Position numbers and translations under genes: made by a program. A stretch of 64,000 nucleotides of DNA from DASUGC01 sp035606665. GTDB taxonomy: Bacteria > Acidobacteriota > Vicinamibacteria > Vicinamibacterales > SCN-69-37. Positions 32,386 to 41,071 of this stretch are shown here, piece by piece (within the stretch, counting starts at the first letter, position 1; each line of letters opens with the position of its first letter). Under the pieces are notes generated by a model. It saw only the letters and a program-made list of their open reading frames with translations. It did no database searches and was not told where the DNA came from. Location of the stretch: positions 104,195-168,194 of the forward strand of contig DATNEY010000005.1 in the NCBI GenBank assembly GCA_035606665.1. The letters run 5' to 3'.

Positions 32386-32730
32386 ATGCCCGATTCCGAG
32401 TCGTCCATTCTGCAAGGCACTCTCGACCTGATGGTGCTCAAGACGCTGGAACACCTCGGCCCGCTGCACGGCTACGGAATCGCCCTGCGCATCGAGCAGG
32501 TCGGGGAACGTGCCTTGATCGTGAATCAGGGAACCGTCTACCTGTGCCTGGTCCGCCTGGTTCAGAGGAAATGGATCCGGGCCGAATGGGGCGTCTCCGA
32601 CAACAACCGCAAGGCCAAGTTCTATTCCCTGACGAAAGCCGGCCGGAAGCAGCTGCGGGCCGAGACTGAGAACTGGGAGCGCGTCGCCGGTGTGATGGGA
32701 CGGGTGTTGAACCCGCAGGCCGGGAACTGA
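32386..32730 (+). CDS. PadR family transcriptional regulator
   Basis: The 114-residue protein has the PadR winged-helix signature: I-L-Q-G-T-L-D-L-M-V-L-K-T-L near the N-terminus, G-P-L-H-G-Y-G-I-A-L-R-I, then Q-G-T-V-Y-L-C-L-V-R-L and K-F-Y-S-L-T-K-A-G-R. ATG 32386 is supported by GAGGTG upstream. It lies three bases from a large ADOP permease, the standard acidobacterial PadR-ADOP pair in which the regulator is thought to control the permease. Confidence 0.93.
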   Translation: MPDSESSILQGTLDLMVLKTLEHLGPLHGYGIALRIEQVGERALIVNQGTVYLCLVRLVQRKWIRAEWGVSDNNRKAKFYSLTKAGRKQLRAETENWERVAGVMGRVLNPQAGN

Positions 32731-32733
32731 GTC

Positions 32734-35385
32734 GTGCTCGCGTTCCTCAATCGGATCGCCGCCCGCATTCGCGGGTTCGTTCGTCCGGGCGGCCTCGAGG
32801 CGGACTTCGACCAGGAAATGGCTGCGCACCTCGAGATGGCCGAAGCAGACGGCCTGCGACGAGGGCTCACCGTCGAAGAGGCACGCCGGGCCGCCCGCGT
32901 GCAATTGGGCGGGACCACGCAACTTCGCGAGTCGTGGCGCGCGGCATCGGGCCTCGCCTGGCTCGACGGCTTCGCGCTCGACGCCAGGCTGGGGCTCCGC
33001 ATGTTGCGTCGATCCTGGGGGCTCACGCTCGCCGGCGGGCTGGCGATGACGATCGTCATCACCATCGCCGCGGTGGCCTTTGTGTTTCTCGACGAGTTCA
33101 TGGGGCGCACCGCGCCGCCACTCGATGAGGGCGAGCGCGTGGTCGCGCTTCAGAGCTGGGACGCGCAGGCGCACCGCCGGCGCGATGTACCCCGTCGCGA
33201 CCTCCAGCGGTGGGGCGCGACGCTGAAGTCGGTGGAGGATCTCGGTGGGTTTCAGACCATCGAGCGCCGCCTGATCATCGACGGCCGGCCGGTCGAGTGG
33301 GTGCGCGTTGCCGAGATCACCGCCTCGGGCTTCCACCTGGCGCGGGTGCCACCGTTCCTGGGACGGTGGCTCGCCGAGGCCGACGAGCAGGCCGCCGCGG
33401 CACCGGTGGTCATGATCGGATACGACGTCTGGCAATCACGATTCGCGGCCGATCGTGCTGTCATCGGCCGGACGGTACGACTCGGCGAAATCATTCACAC
33501 CATCGTCGGCGTGATGCCCGAGGGCTTTGCGTTCCCGGTGAACCACCGCTACTGGATCCCCCTGCGATTGGATTCTGATACCTCCCTGAAGGCCGCGCCC
33601 GACGGCGTCGTTTTCGCGCGGCTCGCGGCGGGCGTGTCGCTGGAGGGCGCGCAGGCGGAGCTCGCGACTGTGGGACTGCTGCCGCCGACAACGATGCCCT
33701 CGCGCGACAACGCGGTTCAAGCAACGACCGCCGAGGCCCGCCGCCCTCGTGTCGTGCCTTATACGTTTGCGTTTACCGATGACGTCGAGCGCGGCGAGCT
33801 GGCTTGGCAGCAGCGGATCATTCTGCTTCTTGTCAGCCTGCTGCTCGTGCCGCCATGCCTGAACGTCGCAATCCTTATCTATGCGCGAACCGTCACGCGC
33901 CAGGAAGAGTTCGCCACCCGCTTCGCGCTGGGTGCGAGCCGCAGTCGCATCGTCGTGCAGCTGTGCGTGGAGGTGCTCGTGCTCTCTTCGACGGCGGGAG
34001 CCGTAGCGCTTGCAATCACACGCCCGATTCTCGCCCAGATAGGCGAGATCATCAGGCGGTTTCCGGACCTGGGCGGTTCGCTCCCCTTCTGGGTCGACTT
34101 CGGCTTTTCGTGGCGCGTTGCCCTCTTCGTCGCCGGCCTGTGCGTACTGGCCGCGATGATTGCCGGCTTGGTACCTGCGCTCCAGGCCACCGGTCGCGTC
34201 CTTCCTGTTGCACTCCGCTCGGTGGGCAGCCGGACGAGGATCCCGCTCGGCGCGACGTGGACTGCTTTGATCGTCGCGCAAGTTGGGTTGGCCATGGCTC
34301 TGCTGCCGTCCACGATCGAGTTGGCGTGGGGAAATCTGCGGCCCTCGGTGCTGGGAGCCGGATTTGCCGCAAGCGAATTCCTGACCGCGCGGCTTTCAGG
34401 TGACCGAGACCTTCGGCCCGACGCCCTTCGGCAAATCGAAGCGGGGCTCGGCGCATCAGACGTGACGTTCGCGGCGGCATTGCCCGGCGTGGAACCTCAG
34501 ACGTTGATTGAGATGGATGACGGCACCGGCGGCGCTCGCGTCAGGCGTTACGTGAGAGCCAATCAGGTCGACCGAGCGTTCTTCACGGTACTCAACGTCC
34601 CGGCTCTGGCGGGCCGAACGTTCGACGGAAGGGATTTCGGCGCGGCGGCAACGGCGATCGTGGACCAGACGTTCGTCCGGCAGGTCGTCGCCGACGGCAA
34701 TGCCGTCGGCCGCAGGGTCAGGCCGGTTCCTGCCTCGGGAGCGGAGCCTGGCCCCTGGTACGAAATCGTCGGGATTGTCCCCGACCGTCCCGCGAATACG
34801 TCGCACGGACGGATGTATGTGCCGGCACTGCCTGCTCCGCGTGGACCCGCCCCAATCCACATCGTCCTGCATGGCGGGCCCGAGCCGGTCGTGATGCAGC
34901 GCCGCCTTCAGCAGATCGGAACGAACCTCGATCCCGCTCTCCGCCTGGATGATGTGCGGCGCCTCGACGAGGTCCTCAGCGAGGCGCAGGTGTCCAGCAG
35001 CCTGACGTCCTGCGCTCTTGCCATCGTGACGCTGAGCGTGCTCGTCCTTTCAGCCGCTGGACTCTACGCACTCATGTCGTTCACAGTCACCCTCCGGCGC
35101 CGCGAGATCGGCATTCGAACGGCGCTCGGTGCGCGGCCGGGACGCCTGCTGGTGAGCATCTTCGCCCGCGCGATGAAGCAGATCGCCGCGGGCGTCGTTG
35201 TCGGCGTGGCGGTCGCGCTCGCCCTGCATCGCGCGTTGAACATCGAAGTCGAGGGCGGATGGCACATCCCGGGGATCCTCCCGGCGGCCGCCATTTTCAT
35301 CCTGACCATCGGTCTTCTGTCCGCGGCCGGACCAGCTCGTCGCGCTGTGCTCGCCGATCCGACGGAGGCGCTACGGGACGGTTAG
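32734..35385 (+). CDS. ADOP-type ABC transporter permease (duplicated MacB/FtsX)
   Basis: The 883-residue protein starts at GTG 32734 with the ADOP N-terminal extension (L-E-A-D-F-D-Q-E-M-A-A-H-L-E), then two MacB/FtsX units. Each has a first span, a large periplasmic domain and three to four C-terminal spans. The second unit carries R-R-R-E-I-G-I-R-T-A-L-G-A and ends in T-E-A-L-R-D-G. The first span group is near residues 100-125. There is no ATPase gene next to it, which is usual for this orphan permease family. Role is likely efflux or envelope stress, controlled by PadR. Confidence 0.93.
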   Translation: MLAFLNRIAARIRGFVRPGGLEADFDQEMAAHLEMAEADGLRRGLTVEEARRAARVQLGGTTQLRESWRAASGLAWLDGFALDARLGLRMLRRSWGLTLAGGLAMTIVITIAAVAFVFLDEFMGRTAPPLDEGERVVALQSWDAQAHRRRDVPRRDLQRWGATLKSVEDLGGFQTIERRLIIDGRPVEWVRVAEITASGFHLARVPPFLGRWLAEADEQAAAAPVVMIGYDVWQSRFAADRAVIGRTVRLGEIIHTIVGVMPEGFAFPVNHRYWIPLRLDSDTSLKAAPDGVVFARLAAGVSLEGAQAELATVGLLPPTTMPSRDNAVQATTAEARRPRVVPYTFAFTDDVERGELAWQQRIILLLVSLLLVPPCLNVAILIYARTVTRQEEFATRFALGASRSRIVVQLCVEVLVLSSTAGAVALAITRPILAQIGEIIRRFPDLGGSLPFWVDFGFSWRVALFVAGLCVLAAMIAGLVPALQATGRVLPVALRSVGSRTRIPLGATWTALIVAQVGLAMALLPSTIELAWGNLRPSVLGAGFAASEFLTARLSGDRDLRPDALRQIEAGLGASDVTFAAALPGVEPQTLIEMDDGTGGARVRRYVRANQVDRAFFTVLNVPALAGRTFDGRDFGAAATAIVDQTFVRQVVADGNAVGRRVRPVPASGAEPGPWYEIVGIVPDRPANTSHGRMYVPALPAPRGPAPIHIVLHGGPEPVVMQRRLQQIGTNLDPALRLDDVRRLDEVLSEAQVSSSLTSCALAIVTLSVLVLSAAGLYALMSFTVTLRRREIGIRTALGARPGRLLVSIFARAMKQIAAGVVVGVAVALALHRALNIEVEGGWHIPGILPAAAIFILTIGLLSAAGPARRAVLADPTEALRDG

Positions 35386-35440
35386 CGGTGTCTAGACGCG
35401 CGGAGGCTCGAGTGCGCGTCCGCCCGCTATGATCGCACCC

Positions 35441-36388
35441 ATGCGACATGCTCTCGCCTGCCTCTTCGCGTTGGTTGGTCTCAGCGTCCAGCAAACTCCC
35501 CCGCCGCAACCGCAGGTCGCGCGGGTCACAGACCTGATGCAGATGATGGCGGCGCTGCCCGACACCGCGCCCGCCCGGCCGGCGAAACCGCGGCGCGTGC
35601 TCGTGCTGGCGCGAGCCGCGGGGTTCGTGCACTCGTCGATTCCGCTCGCCGCGCGGACGATCGAAGCGCTCGGCCAGAAGACGGGCGCATGGACGACAGT
35701 CATCACGTACAACGCGGCCGACATCAACGCGGAGAATCTGAAGCAGTACGACGGCGTCTTTCTCGCACAGACGACGGGACACTTCCTCGACGATCCGGCT
35801 GACTCCGCCGCGACGAAAGCGCGGCGCGACGCCCTGCTGGCGTTCGTGCGCGGCGGCAAGGGACTCATCGCGGTGCATGCCGCGACCGACTCGTATCACG
35901 GTGCCGGGGTGGACGGCGGAGGCCCGCTGTGGCCCGAGTGGAACCACCTGCTCAACGGCTACTTCAAGTGGCACTGGTCCTTTCCGACGCAGATCACTGT
36001 CAAGACCGAGGATCCGGAAAACCCAATCAACGCGCCCTTCACGTCGGTGAACCAGTCCGGCGCACGCCAGGCGCGGCCGTTTCAGATCGTCGACGAGGTC
36101 TACACGTTCAACGAAACGTCGTGGTCCCGCGCGAACGCGCACGTACTCACGAGCATCGACTACGCGCGGATGCCGGCGGAGATCAAGGCGCAGGAACCGG
36201 CGCCGCGCCGCAGCGATGGTGACTACGCGCTGAGCTACATCCGCCGCGAGGGTAACGGGCGCGTGTTCGTCGAGGTCCTCGGCCACGACGAGTCGATCTT
36301 CAAGCTCACGCCGATGCTCGCGCACATCCTGGCGGGCGTGCAGTACGCGCTCGGCGATCTGCAGGCCAACGACGCGCCGAGCCGTTAG
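35441..36388 (+). CDS. secreted ThuA-like domain protein
   Basis: The 315-residue protein has a short signal peptide and a ThuA-like (glutamine-amidotransferase-fold) domain. Features are R-V-L-V-L-A-R-A-A-G-F-V-H-S-S-I-P, Y-D-G-V-F-L-A-Q-T-T-G, K-G-L-I-A-V-H-A-A-T-D-S-Y and Y-A-L-S-Y. ThuA-like proteins act in disaccharide metabolism or as secreted sugar-linked proteins in Acidobacteriota and Bacteroidota. ATG 35441 is used; ATG 35429 is also in frame. Convergent with a large hypothetical gene 18 bases further. Confidence 0.9.
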   Translation: MRHALACLFALVGLSVQQTPPPQPQVARVTDLMQMMAALPDTAPARPAKPRRVLVLARAAGFVHSSIPLAARTIEALGQKTGAWTTVITYNAADINAENLKQYDGVFLAQTTGHFLDDPADSAATKARRDALLAFVRGGKGLIAVHAATDSYHGAGVDGGGPLWPEWNHLLNGYFKWHWSFPTQITVKTEDPENPINAPFTSVNQSGARQARPFQIVDEVYTFNETSWSRANAHVLTSIDYARMPAEIKAQEPAPRRSDGDYALSYIRREGNGRVFVEVLGHDESIFKLTPMLAHILAGVQYALGDLQANDAPSR

Positions 36389-36406
36389 ACGGCGTCGCGC
36401 GCTGCT

Positions 36407-38617
36407 TTACTTCAGCAGTGCCCCGATGGTCTTCAGGTTCTTCGACGGCATCCAGGTCTTGTCCATGTACAGATCGATGAGCTTCTGGTGGTCGGCTTCC
36501 TTGAGCGAGCCGTCCTTGATCTTGGTGTCGCCCTGGCCCTGTTTCCAGGCGCCCTTCCAGATTGCGCGAAGGACTCGAGTGCCATCGGCCATCACCTTGA
36601 CCGTCTTGGTTCCGAACAACGGCCAGAGGTCCTTGCCATCGGCAAAGGCATCGACGATGTCGACCGGCTTGATGGTCGAAAAGGTGCGCTGCATCAATTT
36701 GACGATCTGGACGGCTGCGTCATGGCCGGTCTTCGGGACCTTGATAGCGGCGCCGGCCTTTTTCAGCTCGTTCTCCATCATCTGGAGCACATCAACGGCG
36801 TTCTGCCGAAGCATGTCTTCTTCGTAGGCGGAGTGCACGCCGTCCCCGCGCTTCTCGCCGTTGGGCAGCGTCAGGCCGTTGAACATGTGGGAGATGTGCA
36901 ACGGCTGGCAGGCGTCGCCAACGTAGTGGGCCATGATGCCGGCGGCGGCCACGAATCTATTCGCCTCGCCCTTCTTGACGGCATCGACCATCTCGTCGAA
37001 GAACTGCCAGACACGGAAGGGCACGCAGCCGCGGCTCTTGTCACCGACGTTGGTGTAATAGGCACTCCAGAAGGCGGTATTGACGTTGGCCGGGTTCTCG
37101 CAGAGTTGCAGGAGCGTCTTGTTTCCCTGCAGTGGATCGGGCTTGTCCATGTCGGCGAAATGATTTGGATTGTCGGCGCCCCCACGAATCGTCAGTCCGT
37201 GCGCCCAGATGCGGTCAGGGACGTCGGCCAGCGGTACGAGCCCGCCGGCTGCCTTCTTCGTGATCTTCGAATGGACCTTGATTGAATCCTTCGGGTACGA
37301 CACGACATTCTGGTTCGCCTCCATGAGCGTGCCGAGCTTGCCGCCAATCCCTTCGCAGGCGAAGTGTCCAATCGTGTAGTGGCCGACGGGTCCCCAGTAC
37401 TCGGGAAGGCTTGAATTCCAGTCGCGCAGCAGCGTGACGTTGAGCTCGCGGCAAATCGTGCTGAGCGCAGCCGCCAGCGCAAATCTGCCGACGCGGACGC
37501 ATTTGCCGGAGTCCACCCAGGTGTGGCCGCCCCACTCCATGGCGAACGGCCGGAGCGCGACGAGCTTCTCGTCTTTCTGGCCCTTGTTTCGCCACTGCTC
37601 CCAGAACCAGAGCGTTCCGGAATCTCCGTGTAGCGTCCCCGGGTCACCCGGGCGGCGGGGGCGGATCAGGAAGTCGGTGACGTAGTCGGTTCCCCCTGCA
37701 GTGGAGTAGCGGTAAAAGAGCGCCGCGACTTTGCCGCGAATCTCGCCGGACGCCGCGCCGAACGCCCTGACATCCTGGTCGATGATGTCCAGCGTCAAGG
37801 TGTCGGTCGTCAGGTCGAGCCACTCGCCGAGCGGCCCCATGCCGGCGACCTGCGTCGTCCAGTTGGCTATGTTATCGATCCTGATCAGGCCGGCGTCCAG
37901 GTGCAGCAGCACGTTGTCGCCGGGCCAACCGCGGTACATCTCGGTGAATTTCGCCAGGCTGATCTGGTTTTCGTGCGAGACCCCGATGCGCCGCCGTTTG
38001 CCGCTCACGGATGTGTACATCTCCCTGCCCGCGGCGCCGGTCACGTGTCGATTCGTGAGCGCATACGTCAGGTCGCCGTCGGTCACGAGGCAGCCGAGCG
38101 ACCCGAGATGTTGTTGCCCCTGCACGTCCGCATACGTCAGGTATCCGCCGCCGATGAAGCTGTTGGCGAACGACAAGTGGTAGTCCGGCGTGGACGGCGC
38201 ACTTTCCTCCTGGACCAGCACCGTGCAGGTGGGGATCACGCGGCCATCCGGCAGATACAACGCCCTCGGCACCATTCGGTCCGGGTCCTTCAGGAATCCC
38301 TTGCGTGGCACCCACGAGTTCACGAACACGAGCACGCAGGGCCAGGACCAGGCCGTCACGACAGAGTTGAACAGCGTCCTGGGACCGGTGGGTTTTCTGC
38401 CCTTGGGTTTCGTATTCGGCGGGTGCTTCGCGAACCAATCGCCTTCGCGAATGAGATACCGGCCGACGGCGGTGCCCACGACGTTGGGAAGATGAGCGAG
38501 ATGCACGTGGTAGTGGTGACGCGCTTCGAGCAGGTCACGCAGCGTCAGCGTGCTGTAGTTTCGTTCGGGCGGGAACTGGTTGTCCGGCGTATTGACGCGG
38601 CTGCTGGTCGCAGGCAT
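36407..38617 (-). CDS. trypsin-like protease fused to S1/P1-nuclease-like domain
   Basis: The 736-residue protein has no signal peptide. Residues about 150-345 look like a chymotrypsin-fold serine protease with the triad positions T-N-R-H191-V-T-G, L-H-L-D241 and H-G-D-S333-G. Residues about 405-736 resemble S1/P1 nucleases or zinc-dependent phospholipase C: Y-W-G-P-V-G-H-Y-T-I-G-H near 408, W471-A-H, then M-A-H-Y-V-G-D-A-C-Q-P-L-H (562-574) and G-D-G-V-H595-S-A-Y-E599. The first 40-60 residues (H-L-P-N-V-V-G-T-A-V-G) may be a separate small domain. The domain pairing is unusual; see findings. Assignment is from motifs only. Confidence 0.65.
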   Translation of the reverse strand: MPATSSRVNTPDNQFPPERNYSTLTLRDLLEARHHYHVHLAHLPNVVGTAVGRYLIREGDWFAKHPPNTKPKGRKPTGPRTLFNSVVTAWSWPCVLVFVNSWVPRKGFLKDPDRMVPRALYLPDGRVIPTCTVLVQEESAPSTPDYHLSFANSFIGGGYLTYADVQGQQHLGSLGCLVTDGDLTYALTNRHVTGAAGREMYTSVSGKRRRIGVSHENQISLAKFTEMYRGWPGDNVLLHLDAGLIRIDNIANWTTQVAGMGPLGEWLDLTTDTLTLDIIDQDVRAFGAASGEIRGKVAALFYRYSTAGGTDYVTDFLIRPRRPGDPGTLHGDSGTLWFWEQWRNKGQKDEKLVALRPFAMEWGGHTWVDSGKCVRVGRFALAAALSTICRELNVTLLRDWNSSLPEYWGPVGHYTIGHFACEGIGGKLGTLMEANQNVVSYPKDSIKVHSKITKKAAGGLVPLADVPDRIWAHGLTIRGGADNPNHFADMDKPDPLQGNKTLLQLCENPANVNTAFWSAYYTNVGDKSRGCVPFRVWQFFDEMVDAVKKGEANRFVAAAGIMAHYVGDACQPLHISHMFNGLTLPNGEKRGDGVHSAYEEDMLRQNAVDVLQMMENELKKAGAAIKVPKTGHDAAVQIVKLMQRTFSTIKPVDIVDAFADGKDLWPLFGTKTVKVMADGTRVLRAIWKGAWKQGQGDTKIKDGSLKEADHQKLIDLYMDKTWMPSKNLKTIGALLK

Positions 38618-38710
38618 TGGAGGGACTCCTGCCCACGCGAAGCTCTCAGGATTGGCGGCGTGGACAGGGAGAGCCTAGCCCTTTCGTCTGACATCCACAA
38701 CGGCGTGACG

Positions 38711-39466
38711 TCATCGCCGGATCAGCTCAAACACGACTCTGACGCTGGCGCGAACGCCCACCTTGCCGAGCGCAACGGTATCGACTGTGTCGCCGCTGCT
38801 GACCCCCACGACGTTCTGACTCGTACCCGCGTTGCCTCGATTTCCGGCACCCCAGCCTGAGGACCAGCTCGAGTAGTAGGACACGCCGGAGTTCTGGCCA
38901 ACCTCGTCGATCTGCAGAGCCTGACCCACGGTTTCGCCGAGCGCCGCTGCCATCTTCTCCGCCTTTTCTCGAGCCGCACGCGTCGCCAGTTCGCGCGCCT
39001 GTTCGCGGTACTTCTTGAGCTCAGTCGTCTGGAACTCCACGTTGAGGAGATAATTCACGCCAGAATCCAGCGCCGCCGTAATCAAGGCGTCGACCTTCGC
39101 GGGATCGCTGAGCGACACGACAAACATGTTGCGGATCGTGAACCCCGCGAACACCTGCCTCCCACTTGGGCTCTCGAAGCGCTGCTCGATAGAGAGTCGA
39201 TCGGTCTGAATGTCCCGATCAACGATGCCCATGGCCTTGATCGCCGCCAGAGCTTTCTTCACGATGGCATCGTTCTGCCGCTTCGCTGTGTCCAGAACCA
39301 TGTCCCGAGTATCAACGCCGAACGTGACAATCACGCGGTCGGGCGCCACATTGACGAGCGATTCTCCCGTCACGCTGATCCTGTGCCGGTCGTCGTAGGT
39401 CTGTTGCGCGTGTGCCGTCCCGGTGAAAACGAGTATCCCCAACAACACGCAAACGATCGTTTTCAT
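38711..39466 (-). CDS. SIMPL domain (DUF541) secreted protein
   Basis: From ATG 39466 the protein has 251 residues with a signal peptide ending T-A-H-A-Q. The SIMPL domain begins with I-S-V-T-G-E-S-L-V-N-V-A-P-D-R and continues I-D-R/Q-T-D-R-L-S-I and T-T-E-L-K-K-Y-R-E-Q-A-R. A low-complexity Ser/Gly/Asn segment (about 205-230) precedes the C-terminal strand. SIMPL proteins are periplasmic and of uncertain role, linked to oxidative stress resistance. The upstream part of the open frame overlaps intergenic DNA and is not coding. Confidence 0.92.
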   Translation of the reverse strand: MKTIVCVLLGILVFTGTAHAQQTYDDRHRISVTGESLVNVAPDRVIVTFGVDTRDMVLDTAKRQNDAIVKKALAAIKAMGIVDRDIQTDRLSIEQRFESPSGRQVFAGFTIRNMFVVSLSDPAKVDALITAALDSGVNYLLNVEFQTTELKKYREQARELATRAAREKAEKMAAALGETVGQALQIDEVGQNSGVSYYSSWSSGWGAGNRGNAGTSQNVVGVSSGDTVDTVALGKVGVRASVRVVFELIRR

Positions 39467-39762
39467 GACAGAGAGTCGCGGGTCCTTTGAAAGCGTTCCT
39501 TCTTGATCTGGCATGTGGTGGAGCATCCCGTACACTTGACTGGTTAGCAATCTGCCTCTCCCTGCTGCCCCTGTTCGGCACACTGTTGCGAGAATTTGCA
39601 CACCCGTTCTTGTTGACGTTTTCGACGACACGGTAGTGCGCCCGTCATGACGGCGTACCGTCACTGGGGTGTCGGGCCGGCCCAGGTTCCACGTGATTGC
39701 ACAACGCAACACTTCGGCGCCCCGGCGCCCAGCGTGGCACCCATATTGCTCTATGGCCGGGG

Positions 39763-41043
39763 ATGCGTGTCGCGTTGCCCTTGCGGGTCTTCACTCTTGC
39801 GTTATCAATGTCAGCGTCAGCCGGTGCAGACAAGTGCGACCGGGTGCGGGCCCTGATCCCGGTTCCGATTCCTGTGCCAGCGCCGGCGCCAGTCGAGACG
39901 GCAACGTCCGACGATGTGTTCGACTCGAGCGTCCTTCATGATCTGCACCTGACGGTCAACGCTGCTGATCTCGATTCGCTCCGGACACACTTCGGCGAGA
40001 ACACGTTCTATCCGGCGGATCTCAAGTGGAAGCAAACGACCGTTCGAAACGTCGCGATCCGATCCCGCGGGACGGGCAGTCGCAGCGGCACGAAACCTGG
40101 GCTGTACATCGACATCAACCGGCTGACGCCTGGCCAGACTTTTGTGGGCCTGAAGGGCCTTGTGCTGGACAACCTCCTTCAGGATCCCGCGATGATGCGG
40201 GAGGCGCTCGCCATGTCGATCTTCGCGCGTATGAGCCTGCCCGCTCCGCGCGTGGCGTTCTACCGCCTGTATCTCAACGACCAGTACGAAGGCCTGTATC
40301 TCCTCATTGAAAACATCGACAAGCCGTTCCTCAACCGGACATTTGGACGGGATGACGGCTATCTGTTCGAGCATCACCTGACCCAGCGATTCGACGGGGA
40401 ATACATCGGCGACGACCTGTCTGCCTACCGGTCCCTGTTTGAAGCACGCACCAACAGCGGCGAATCAGACTCGGCGCTGTACGAGCCAATTCGCGCGCTT
40501 TTCGAGGCCGTCAACGCGCCAGAGGAGATCAAGGGACGGGCGGAGCTGGACGCCCTGCTCGACTTGCGGCAATTCGTGCGGCTTCTCGCGGTCGAGAAGG
40601 TCATGATGGAAATGGACGGCCTTGCCGGGCGCTGGGGCATGCACAACTTCTATCTCTATCGCGACAAGAACGCCGGCGTGCACTCGTTCGTGGTGTGGGA
40701 CCGTGATCGTGCGTTTGGGGAGTACCTGCTCTGGGGATCGATCTTCGATGGCACCGCCGACAACCGGCTCGCCCAGCGCGCGCTCGGCTACGGCGACCTC
40801 CATGACCTCTTTGTCCAGACGGCCGAAGACACGGCCAACCTCATGCGCAACAACGGGTGGCTGTCTTCAGAACTGGAACGCTTCTGGACCCTGATACGAG
40901 AGGCAGCCTACGCGGACACCCACAAGCCGTACTCGAATGAGGAGATCGATGGTGACATCGAGTCGCTTCGGGAGATGGTCAGGGATCGGCCGGACGTTGT
41001 CCTGCGTGAAACTGGCGCGATGCGCACCGGAGCAAATCGTTAG
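39763..41043 (+). CDS. secreted CotH-like kinase family protein
   Basis: The 426-residue protein has an N-terminal signal peptide (M-R-V-A-L-P-L-R-V-F-T-L-A-L, cleavage near A-G-A) and a proline-rich linker. A CotH domain follows: G-L-K-G-L-V-L-D-N, Y-R-L-Y-L-N-D-Q-Y-E-G-L-Y-L-L-I-E-N-I-D, V-V-W-D-R-D-R-A-F-G. CotH proteins are atypical kinases that phosphorylate secreted or coat proteins; the D-R-D-R and N-x-x-F-Y-L-Y-R-D-K segments fit the active site. No operon partner is evident. Confidence 0.88.
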   Translation: MRVALPLRVFTLALSMSASAGADKCDRVRALIPVPIPVPAPAPVETATSDDVFDSSVLHDLHLTVNAADLDSLRTHFGENTFYPADLKWKQTTVRNVAIRSRGTGSRSGTKPGLYIDINRLTPGQTFVGLKGLVLDNLLQDPAMMREALAMSIFARMSLPAPRVAFYRLYLNDQYEGLYLLIENIDKPFLNRTFGRDDGYLFEHHLTQRFDGEYIGDDLSAYRSLFEARTNSGESDSALYEPIRALFEAVNAPEEIKGRAELDALLDLRQFVRLLAVEKVMMEMDGLAGRWGMHNFYLYRDKNAGVHSFVVWDRDRAFGEYLLWGSIFDGTADNRLAQRALGYGDLHDLFVQTAEDTANLMRNNGWLSSELERFWTLIREAAYADTHKPYSNEEIDGDIESLREMVRDRPDVVLRETGAMRTGANR

Positions 41044-41071
41044 GGCGATTCCACGACGCCACAGCCGATCG

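Noticed and set aside
32362..33435. A 357-codon minus-strand frame over the PadR and ADOP genes
   Set aside because: The PadR and ADOP proteins on the plus strand are clear family members; the opposite frame has no motif.
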